Below are positions 27,701-39,700 of a stretch of DNA of 64,000 bases, one piece after another. The translations under genes were made by a program, and so were the position numbers. The DNA is taken from assembly GCA_013396525.1 (NCBI GenBank), contig VWYX01000291.1, positions 496,001 through 560,000 of the forward strand, read 5' to 3'. The notes under the pieces are model-generated. The model was not told the DNA's origin. It saw only the letters and a list, made by a program, of their open reading frames with translations, and did no database searches. Source of the DNA: Chaetorhynchus papuensis. Taxonomy: Eukaryota; Chordata; Aves; Passeriformes; Rhipiduridae. Within the stretch, counting starts at the first letter, position 1; each line of letters begins with the position of its first letter.

Positions 27701-30700
27701 ACGTGGCTCGTGAAGGAGGCCTGCTCGTGATCACTAATATGGTCTGGCACAAATAAACACTTTGCTATTCTGCCTAAGGCAAGACCAGGGCACATTAGCA
27801 GACCTTGATGGGGAGGAAAGAGCATGTACCTCTCTTTCACAAACCTTAAACTCTGAGTATTCTGTACTATCCAACCAGAAACAGTCAATAGCGTCAATCC
27901 CTTTCTTCAATTTTTTACTATTTCTTCGAATTTATATTATTATTAAATGCATTTGCATTATTTGAAATACAAGAGCCCTTGAGCTGAGTAAATTTTTTTC
28001 ATTTGGGGAATGGGACTTATATTATTGCTGATGAGTAGCAAAGATCTGACAGAGTTGTACTATGGAATCTCCACCAGGACCAGACCTGCAAGTCTTGTAC
28101 CTTCAGTCTTGCATTGAAACACCAAGCAGCTTGACATTATCATAAATTAAATAAAAACTTTCATTTTCTGTCAAAACAAATCAAAACCCAGTTCACAGGC
28201 TACTAGAATCATTAATCAATGAAGCAAACATGACATAAAATAATTGAATAATTACCTTCTAAGGTATTGCCCAAAGCCCTGCATCTCTTGATTGCTCTGT
28301 TCATTCAGATGTACAAGGGAATCAAGCTAAAGGCATAAGTTTTTTCTTTTCCTTGTTTTTTAGAAGAGCTGTTTCTAAATGTTCCAGTTGCATTTAAGCA
28401 AACAGCCATAAAAGCATGTCTGCTCTGGAGCTCAAAACTAAATTTCCAAAATAACTACGTGTGTGAAGATGCAAACAGTCTTCATATAGTTTCCAAAAAC
28501 ACTGTGGGGATTAGCCACCTATTCCTGCAGGCTCCAGCAGTGTTAGCATGGTCCCTCCAGGGAAAAATATAAGGGTCACACACGCAGTTACACACTCACT
28601 CAAACTCACACACACTCAGGCACACTCAGTGACTTGTCTGTGCAGTGCAGGAGATAACGTGGCTCCGGTTGCCTGCTTGAAGTGCAGACAGCTCAGGAGG
28701 CAGCCACTGACGAGGCAGGAGCGCGGTGCACTAAGTGAGCACAGGACAGCTAATGTCACCCCCCGCTGCTTTCGTTAATACTTCTGTCAGCTTGGCGAGG
28801 CACTCACTGCTGCTGGAAAAAAACATGCCTGGCATTTCTGATGGCTTCCTGCAGAGTTACATGGAGAAGAGACAGACAGCCTGAAGGCTCGAAATGAGAT
28901 CAGTGCATGGAAAACATGCCTCGCATTTTCATGCCTGTCTCCTTCTGCTGGGGAGAAGTATGGGGAGGAAGGGGCAAAAGGAGGAGGGGCAGAGAAATGA
29001 ATTCTGTTACATAAACAGACTGCACCAAGAGCTCTGAGAAAGTCATATTAGAGAGCACGAGTGTGACCCCCAGCCACTGGCAAAGCATCAAGAAAACCTG
29101 GTGATGGTACTGAGATATTAAAATAAAACAGCTATTTCTATATCTATGTACAACTATCACAGCACTGTGATGGCTGAGTTTAAATACTAAAAGTATTTGT
29201 CTTCCACCATGAGATGCTAATTCCTGGGCCACTGGGGGAGTGATGCTACTGAAAAAACAGGTACACTGCAAAAGGTCAGGGAATGAGGCCATGTCTATGC
29301 CTCAATTAAATCGACAACACCAAAGTTACCATATTCCTAAGAATCACCCTTATTTACTCCACAACTCATCTCCTCCCACAATATTTCTGAACCTGCCTCT
29401 TCCTTATATTGGGAAGAAACCTTGTTGAAGGGCATCCCGTTCTGTACAAGAGCAGAGAAGGAAGAGTGAAGTTTTGACTAGGTACCACATGATGGGAGCA
29501 TAAAAGAGGAAGCGTGGAAAGTTTCTGTGGCCTTAGAGGGAAGAATCTGTCCAGTACTCATCAGGAGACAGAAAGGAAAAGACATGTGAAGGGAGGAAGA
29601 AAACATTTTCTGGTATTCTTCAGGAAGACATGTAAACACAACTGAACTAGCAACCTATACAAAACTGGCACACCCTTCCAGAGGTAATAAATAAACTTGA
29701 TGCAGGCACTGCTCTGAGCATGAGTAAAGGTTGTGGAGCAGCACAGGAATTCTCAGAGTCTCATCATTTGCCATGTCTTAGGCAAATTCAGACAATACTT
29801 TTCATAAGAGAGTATCTTGGTTGCCATGCCCAAATTCTTTTCTCTTACTTCAAGGAATTAATGTTAATTGCTCTTCAAGAAAAATCTGTATAGGAGTTCA
29901 TACAAGGCTGGGAAATTGTATTTGCTCTAGGGAAACAGAAATGATGTGTATTGTAGCCTGAATCCACCTGAACCCCAAACTGAAAGGAACAGATAGGCCT
30001 CCACATCCAATTCACCCTCTAAAATGCCATGTCCCCAGAGAAAATTTTCCAGTTCATCTTTCCTACCTTTTCACTCTCTGCAAACTCCTGCAATATAATT
30101 TGTCTCTCCACACACAGTTCAAAGAAGTCTTCTGAATGGAAACTTTCATGTAGAGCTGGGAAGAATGTTAGCTGGTTACAGTCCAATCCCTTCTGATCCA
30201 TCTCCCTCTCTGCTCCATTTAACATCAGCTCTCCTGTATCAGTATAAAACAGATTGCAGTTTTAGTGGCAGCCGGATGACACCAAAAGCATTTGCAATTT
30301 AGACTTTCACTCAATCTATTCTACCTTGGGAAATAGCATTATTTATGTGCAAAAAAAAAGGCAAGAGAATTAAAATCTATGACTGCTGAAGAAGGATGCT
30401 TATTTCAGGGAACCAAAGACAGATACATGCAGTCAGTCATAATTCAAACTAAATCCCTATAATCATGGAAGATTAGGAAAGTAGGAAAAATTTAATGTGG
30501 GCTTTGGGGATGTGGACTGAGCAGGATCTTAATAAAACCTGAAGAGAGACAACCCGCTTATATTGTGCCAAGCTGTGTCCCGAGATTTGCACACTCATGC
30601 AGTGCACGCGGATAGGAAAGGCACAGCCAGCCTTCTTACTGAGGCTGACTGCAACCACTTCATGCAGGAACTACACAGTGCTTCCATCTTGTTTGGAGCC

Positions 30701-33700
30701 TAAAACAATGAGCTCCACTCACGTGTTTGCTAGACCCTATGACAGTAAAAAGTATAAAACTGCATATTTCCAACCTCACTTCTGAGTTTAAGCAATTGGG
30801 AGCTTTCCAGGTGCCCAAAAGTGCCCAAAGCTTTCATTTCAAAATGGCTTTTTTGCTTTAGATCTTTCAGGTGGCAACAAGAGAGCAGCAAATTCTGAAG
30901 ACAGTTGATATATCACCTACAAAATTTACATCAGTTTGTCTCAGACGTTACAGTGACTTTTTAGCTTAGAGCACCAACATTAAGGGGTTTTTTTTGCTGG
31001 ATTGAATTCTGACTTGAAACTCCATACACTAATTCCAATTATCTTTGACTGTTTATGTCTACTTTCTTGATGATGAAATGAAGCCCTAAAAGGTTACCTG
31101 TATTCACTTCAGTGGGGGAAGTTGCTTCCTTTCTGTTTGCTAGGAGAACCTGGAAAGAGACTAGGTGTGACTGGAGTGGAATGTGCAGACAGGTAAACAT
31201 AAGTCAGAACCTTTCTGGCAGAGAAAAACACAGCTTTAGAACCATAGTGCAAATAAATGTCTTAGAAATCCAAACAAACTCATTGGAAAGGAACAAATAA
31301 ACATCATTGGAAAGGAACCCAAAGGAACAAATGCCAACAATTAAAAAAAAGAACTATTATCTTTTCAAAGACCACTGTGCAAGAGGCCAGTTATAGGATA
31401 AAAATCATACTACTCAGTCTACAGAAAACTGCCAGAATCCAAGCAGCACATGAAAGCTGAAAATGCCTTAGATACAGGAACCTTATATTAAAGTGCTTCA
31501 GCCTTTCATTTATAGGATTTGGCACTTTGATGTTAGAGAAACAGACCGTAAATACCCCACATACACTGTTCAGTCTTAGTTTAAACCACCCCACTTCCCA
31601 CTGGTGTGGTGGTGGGGCCACTCACCACTTCCAGCAGCACTTGTAAGCATATGAGTAACAGGGCAGTGCAGCCTTCTAACTGGGCTCTGCTGCATGCATT
31701 GGGAAGCACTGTATCCTGGAGATACTACTAGCACAAAAGTATGGACAGGTTATACTGTCACCTGTCGGGAGGTTTTATACAGGAAAAGAGGAAAATTCAT
31801 TCTGTTGCTGTTAAATATATTGCAGCCTTTCTTACCCCCCAAGCCAGACCCCTTCAATGGGTTCTCTATACATGGAACAGCATATTGAGGAGTCAGGTGA
31901 TGAGAACCAGAGGAAAGAGATGCACATATTTGTCAAAGGTTGGACTCCATGATTCTGAAGGTCTTTTTCAACCTTAAAGTTTCTCTAATTCTATAAAGGC
32001 ACCAGTAACAGTTACAGAAATTGTGCACCTGCTGCAAAAGCTTTCTAAAGCTTTCTACCTCACTCTTCCTTTGCACCGTTGCCGCTCGGGTGTTCGTGTG
32101 TTGAATCCTCCTCCTCATTCGTGAAGGCCCCTCGTAACAATCAAGAATCCATCGTGGCCCTAAGGAACGTGAAGCATCTCTCCACGGGCCCCTTCTGCAG
32201 AAAAGCTGCTCCTCAAGTATCATCCAGTCTTTGGCTGCTTTGCTGTAAGCACACTGCTGCATCTGTGGGACAGAAACACTTTGTGCTGGCTTTGGGACAT
32301 CTCCCTCCTCTCAGCCACCAGTGGCACCGCCCCAGTGATTCAGAGGGATCTACCCAATGCACCAGATGGGACCAGTGCAGAGGGAGTGCTGCAGACCTAG
32401 CAAACAAGTGCAACTGACCACTGGAAGTGTGCTGCAAGAGATGTTATAGGGATAAACTAGTGATAGTCTGACTAGATGATACAGTGACAAATATAAGCAC
32501 GTCACAAAACTGAAAATGGCTGCTTTCATTGAATTTCCAACTCAAAAGCAGTGAACCAGGAAAACTGCATCACAGAGGTTTTTATTCATTCCATTTTTTT
32601 CTGGCAAATGTGTGTGACAAACGGCAACAATCATATTCACTGAAAACAGTCCGAATGTCTCAAATATAAATGTACTATGCTCCCTCTGAGCAAGGCATAA
32701 ATTTAATTATTTCTACTTAGGTCTTGTGTGCAAGGAGTTGGGGAGCATGAAAATATTAATTTAAAGGAAAGAAGAGGTGCAGATTTCAAAGAGGCAAAAG
32801 TTTGTTGGTCTCTGATGGCCAAACCTGAAACAGAATCCTGTGATGTTTTACTGTATATGAGCTTGAGATCTATTTAAAAAGTTTTACTGGCTGCTAAGGG
32901 ATAAAAAGGTCAAAGTCCTCACTTTCATTTCTGCCATTGGAAGAGTGGAATAATTCATTTAAACAAAGGAAAAAAAGACTCCTGAAAATAAAGTGGGGCA
33001 TCTGATTGCTGAATGATGCTGTATCACACTCCAGTGGTAATGTCAGGAAAGGAGTTTTGACTCATCAACTCTCAGCAATTCTTTAGGCACAATATTCATC
33101 TCACTTTTAAAATGCTCAATTTCTCAGGGTAGTCCAAGGGCAGTCCAACAGAAAGCTGTTGCCCAATATTTGTCCTTTACCTGTACGTGGTCCTTGTACA
33201 GAGAGGCATACAGCTCCTGCCCAACCCTTCGGTACCGTTCCATACATGACACAAATCCCTAGAGGAAACATCAGAACACGTTATGCCAAGGTGCTGCAGG
33301 TGCAAATCCTGTGAGGGGTTAGAAGCAGGCATTAGCTGTCCTGTCTTTTGCAAGAACAGTTAGGGAATATGTCTTGTGTCTGCAAGTTTGATGGCTCTGC
33401 AGGCAGTGTACTGATGAGTCAATTACCTGAGAGCAAGTTGCACACTTAGACTGGAAATATAAACATAGACATGATCTTAACAAGGGTCATTAGTGGAACT
33501 ACTCAGAACTTTCTCAGAAGGAGAAAGAAAACATCAAATACAATTTAAGGCTCTCTTTCTGGAGCTGAATTAGCACTGCAAATAGCATAAATGACAATTA
33601 TCTGTTGTGGAGACCCCAACTGAGGCAAGGATTTATAGTGAGATTTCACAGGAGAGATGAGTGCCTGCAGTGCCATATGAATGCTGTCACATGCAGGTGA

Positions 33701-36700
33701 ACATCCCCAACAAATTTGAGATCGTTGTGAGTCACAGCACAAGGCCAAACTTGCTGTGAAGTCCCAGCCTCTTACTACCCAAAGCCATGGATCAGGTAGG
33801 TAACTCTTAAATGCAGGGACTCTCTGCCACCCTGGCAGTGATCCCTCACAGCAAACTGTCTGGCTGCTGCTTGCACTGGGCTCTAATTAAGTTAACATAC
33901 AAGGCCTGGGTGTTGTGCCGATCACTGCTGGCTGCCAGCCAGGTCTGTAACCCTGCTGCGAAGTCACATTTATTGGTGTTTCCCTGCAGGAAGCTCCTGT
34001 TTTACACTGATGAAAGTCATTATATTTTTGTTTGTTTAAAGCATCATTAAACCTGTAATCACAGTTGCGGCCTCACAAAACTATTCCATAATTCATATAA
34101 AACTCCCATAAAGGCTGACCTAGAAAGCAACAGCATCTCTGTGCTGTTAAACCAGTCTCGGTGTAGGAGAAGAGCTGAGATCCCGGCTCTATGTGGACTT
34201 GGGACAAAACCATTCAGAGCAGAAAACCGATGCCTCCATTTTAGATTCTCACAGGCTATTCAAGCCAAGCCAGTGCTCTACGGGCAGCTGTTTCAAAGTT
34301 GCTCACAGTCTGTATTTCACTCGTGGTCACCAGTGAGACCCCTAAGGTCAAAGCCCACATTGCAAAGATTCTCACTGACCCAGCTCCTAGCCCTTGAAAT
34401 ATATGAAGGGTTCTAAGGAGGAAAAATTCTGCTGGCCACATCTGGTCAACCGAAGACTAACCACTTTGGCTTCCAAATGAGCTATAGCTGGCCAGCTTCA
34501 ACCAGATGAACATGTCCCTTGTGATCCCTCGGGAAAACTGTCTGGCTGTAAAATGAAATGAACAGTTGACAAAATTGGAGACTACTGTGATTGGAAGAAA
34601 AAAAGCCCACACAAACCAAACCAATGCACAAAACCAAAACCTGAAAAAAAATCCAATAAACATGGAGAATATGGACCAGGCTATTATTTACTAAGTCAGT
34701 CAAAACAATTACACTGTAATGCTTAATGAACAACTAGTGCAAACAAGTTTCTAACAAAGAAACAGATTCCATAAAAAATTGTAAGTGGTTATCCTTTAAA
34801 AGAGTACCTCTTTATGGAGTAGATTAACTTCAACAGTGCCAGAGTAAATCTGCCTTAAACAAAAACATGCCAGCTTTGATAATTGTTAATGTAGTGTAAC
34901 ATAAGGTTTGAGTTTCATATACAGAAAAGTAGGTGTAAATGTGAGAACTATAATGCACATTTTAGGGAAGGGTCTACTAAAGGGTCTTATTGATCAATCC
35001 TTTCCTAAAAATCTGAGTATGAAACCATGCTTTAAGTCTTTTATATACAGATTTCTCTACTTTCCTGCCTTAGGCAATCACATTGTAAGTAGAATCAGAT
35101 CATTTTGCTGCCACATATTCCCCAGCCAATATTTAGAGCTTGAAAAGGTGATGGAATTTACAAGTTATTTTCCTATTAAAAAACCAAAACAAATCACAGA
35201 CTCAAAAACCATTTCTTGTCTTCCTGCATGGAGTCCTCAAATAGGAGAGAAAATTATTAGCACTGAGGAAATCCAGGGTGTGAATTTTCTACAATTTCTT
35301 TCAACTAAAGAAATTGAGAGACTGTTTATAATGAGAAACAGTTGAAAAGAAAAAAAATATAAGATTAAGGTGTGACTTATAATTTAACAAAACTCTACTG
35401 AGCTTTGGAATGCTTTATGTCTGACTTTTTTTTTAATATATATAGATCACTTAACGGTCCTGCACCTCATAAATATTCAGGCTTGCCATAATAAACTCAT
35501 ATTGCATGATCCAGACACCACATATACTACAGTTCTTTTCCTATGTCATTAGGGCTCTGCACTTGGAGGCTTTCTTTGTATGTGTTGTGTTACAGAATAC
35601 ACATGCACACAAAAGTATGTGCCAAAACTCTTAATAAATTAAAATAAACGTCAAGACAAATGAATTTTGGACTTGTAAGAGACACAAGGAAAGCCTAAAT
35701 GTTCAAATCCCTCACTATGCCAAGTGAATTATCCCATGTATGATAGTGACAGTATCCGTGTACTTGTTTTGAAGCATGTGTTCTTAGTCATCTGTTGGTA
35801 AGGGCTAGAATTAGTGATAATAGTCTACTACTTTAGCTTTTCTGAGCAAAATAAATGTTGTAAGTATGTAAACATACATAGTAAGAGCATTTATGTAGCA
35901 TCACAGCTGTAACTCTTGTACAGTACTTTTGACTAGTACCTCTCAGAGATCTTTATGAAAGAAGTCAAAATCTTTAGTTTACAGATGGGGAAACTAAGAA
36001 GGGAGTTTCTGGAACATGACAGAATCTAAGACCTGAGTTTCTGAGACATCACAGAATCATAGAATGGTTTGGGCTGGACAGGACCTTAAAGATCACCCAG
36101 TTAAAACCCCTCTGCTATGGGCAGGAACATTTTCCACAAGAACAGGATACTCAGAGCCCCATCCAGCCTGGTCTTGAACACCTCCAGGGACGGAGAATCC
36201 ACAACCTCCTGTCATTAGGATCTGGTTGCAGGGAAAGGGGGGATGGTGACGGGGCAAACCCAACCTTAATTAATTTGAAACAGCATGATAAGCCCACAGG
36301 GAGGATGCATATGGTGAGAGCATGCAGTAGTGGGAGGGGGAAACCACTTCATGAACCAGTTTGGAAATCCCTTCTACTCTTATGTTCCCAGTGGCAGATA
36401 GTACTCTAATATAACTGATTTACCAGATATAAGATCTCATATCCCAGGAAGAGTCCATGTACTTTACTAGTTTAACTTGGGCTTTCACAATTCTACAAGG
36501 AAGGTTTTTTTCTCTAATTATGGCTATTCAAACAATCACTAGATTTTTAGAAAGTATTTTCACAGGTGTAGAAAAACAGCACAGCAGGTAGTGAGCTCTT
36601 AGGGATGCCAGAAACTGCATGTAAATAGCATACGTGACAGTGGCAAAGAGTTTGTGCATGGCAGAAACAGATCTGATGACTCTGATTCAAGAAATCACTG

Positions 36701-39700
36701 TGTTTAGGGATGTGCTTAGGCATGCATATCACAAGTTTTATGTACAGGTTGTCTGCCAGTGAAGGGGGGCAGACTTGCCTTTAATCCAAGCATTAAAGAT
36801 ATCAACACAAAGATAATACTTATGCAGCAGTTGAACCTCAAAAATGACAATTAAAAATACTTAAAATCTCTATGGATGATCACTCCAAAAGAAGAAAATA
36901 GGAAATTAGCATCATTAGAATAAGAAAAATTACACTATGCCAATGTGATACACTTCACATCTTCACATCAAACAGAAAAGCAGATGAAACAGAACACTAA
37001 GGAATTGCCATTTTATAAAGAGCAAATTGTTCAGTTTTTCTTAAGTATATATTTCCCAGCAGCTCAACATGAAATGGCATCCACCTGTGGTGCAGCGTTG
37101 CTCTTCTCAGCAGCCCCACATGCCACCTCTGTCCGCTGGGCCACATGCCCTAACCAGTGTGGGTGAGGATGTGACCTAGTCAGGAAGGAGAGAGTTTCTC
37201 ACAAAAGCAAATGATTTTTGCAAGCATCATCTAGAGCCAATAATTTTTTCATAGAACATTCTTGAACCACTATGACTTACACAGGCACAGGGCCAGATTT
37301 TCAGTAAAGTTTTGAGCCTAAACTCTTTGGAGATACAAAAACTATCTTGTAATCATGGCAGTTCTTATGCTCCTTCTGTTTCCACACATCTAACCAGAAT
37401 GTGCAATTAAAGCTCAATACTTCTGGTCCTTTCTTGCTAAATCAATCAAACCCTTGCTCATCAGGCTTGCTACAAAGGACAGGGTTATAGCTGCCATGGC
37501 AGCTTCACGGAGAAGCATCTGAGTGCTATAGTAAACCATCAGAGCTGGGTGAAGTCTCCAATGCACCAGCCCTGTTCTATTCAGATAGAGACAAAGTGCA
37601 TAACACCTCCAAATCTTCTCCTGCTACTAAATCTGACAAAGTGACCAGGTACACTGCCACCCTGTGCAAACAATAAGCCACTCATCTTGAGTCCAGATTA
37701 CTTTTCAAGTGACTATGCACTAGGCAGCAAGTAGGTTCATTTCACAAGAGAAAAAATTGCTCCATTACTCACCAGGTAACAACCATTAAGCTAAGGCAGA
37801 TAATGTTTTCCTTAGCAGATTAAAGAGCAGCTTATCCTAGTCCTTCACATACACTCTCCACACTGAGGGCTGTTTGCAGGCTCTTTTGAATCACAAAACT
37901 GTTACTGCCGTGTGGATTTTATTGTTGCTTTGCCAAAATTCATTTAGCTTTTCAACAGACTGAGTTCCAGCAGTTAAGTGTTGCGTGGAAGCTTCGTGCC
38001 TCAGCCCGCTAGGAGGCTAATGCAGTGTGCCAACTGCTCCTAAGGATCATGGATGGATTCCTGGCATAGCCAGTTGGTTGGGGAATAGCAGGCCTAATGA
38101 GAAAATCCTCCATATTTCAGTGCATCATAAATGTACCCACACACAGGGTGGGTTTCAAAGGGTAAGCCTAAAGCGTGGTGTGTACATGTGACAATTTGTC
38201 AGCTAAACCCAGGCAGTACAGAAGCCAGTCTACTTCTGTAGCAACCATGTGTCTGTATGTGTGCCTGCACGCACACAGCCCTTCAACAGATGATACTACT
38301 GAACAGATTATTTCCTGGGAGAACAGATAACTTGCCTCTTAATAGCAAAAAAGCACAATGAGAGTCAAGGTATGTTTGTTCTTTAACCCTATCTCTGAGA
38401 ATGGCTTCTGTGACTTTGGGATAATTCATTCAACCTCTTGAGGACTCTGTTTCCATCCTGTTACAGCAGATGCATTAACTTTTACCTCTGAAGGGAAAGG
38501 TGAAGGTCAGACTTTGGCATTACAGGGAATAGCAGTGGAGTCTCTTCTTGCCTTCACTTGCTCTTACTCACTGTTTTCCTATTTCTATTTAAAATGTGGA
38601 AGTCCTCCAGGTGTATCTAACTTAGAGCTTTATTACACATTATTATCTAAATGCATTTGTCCAACAGTCTCATGCACTGGCATTTCTGATTACATTTGAG
38701 TCATGGCTTTTATGGAAGAAAAATGTGCCCTTCTAGTCCGTTAGGTGATGAAAGAATTCTGTAAACATCAGTGTATGCTTAGAGGTTAGAATACAGAAGA
38801 AAAGAAACATCTCTCTTCTGACCCATAAAAATATCAGTTTTCCTAAAATGACTCACATTTAAAGGTGACAGGATTACTTCTGGAGTTTTTTAGTGCATAT
38901 AGTTAAAGCTGCTTGCAGCAGAAAACATAAATAGAACACAAGCAGACTTTATTTTGGCTAGCAAAGATGAGTGCAGCAAGAAATGAATGGCCACAGACTT
39001 CAGCACGGTTCGCAACCTGTAGTCTCACTTAGAAGAAACATTTAAGTCAATCTTGCAGAGATTTCTAGGACCTCCCTTGAGTCTGTTCTTTACTTTTCAG
39101 TTTAAACTGACACTTCAGTCTTTTGAATTCAAACCATTTCTTTCTGAAATTATTATAAATAAAATGTTGAATCAAAAAACTGGAAGAAAACAGGCATATT
39201 TGAACCAAGAAATACGAGAAATTATTTGTCTATGTATTTAGCAAAGAAAAGAACAGTCTGTTACAGTGGCTAGCACTAGTTTCTAGGGTTTTTCTGCAAC
39301 CAAATAAAACTTCTCTTTCATCCATGTCAACACCATTCAACTCATTTGGCATCAGCTCCTTTATGTGAAAATAAAACTCTGCAACCAGCAGCTCTTGAAA
39401 GACGAGACTTTGGTGCCAACAGCTTTAAACATTAAATCCCACTTGCTGAAATCCTATATCCAAACTTAAGTCTGACCCAGACACAATCTCTAGCTTGAAA
39501 GGCAAAAGTATATTTCAAAACAATACGCAGGAGAAATAACAGGCAACATTTTCCTACAATGTGTAATTCAGTGAAGGGACTTCACTCCCACAGAAGACCA
39601 CTGAGTTTAAAAACACAGGAAAAGTCCCTCTGAAGAGCTACCCACAAAAAATTTATAAGCAATATCTCTTTTTCAGGTTTTAAGATGACATAAACCAAGA

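Noticed and set aside
28900..29292. 130-codon minus-strand open frame
   Set aside because: It has no homology to WDFY4 and sits between exons w25 and w24, which join perfectly without it.
33427..33450. 24-nt micro-exon candidate (SKCATCSQ) just before w21
   Set aside because: Attractive phase and borders, but the human junction goes straight from CKTED to FVSC, leaving no room for it.
34808..34849. 42-nt pseudo-exon with AG/GT borders
   Set aside because: Phase-compatible by chance, but no homology, and no residues are missing between w20 and w21.
34908..35345. 145-codon plus-strand open frame
   Set aside because: AT-rich intron sequence with codons biased to Phe, Ile, Lys and Ser. No recognisable domain or family match.
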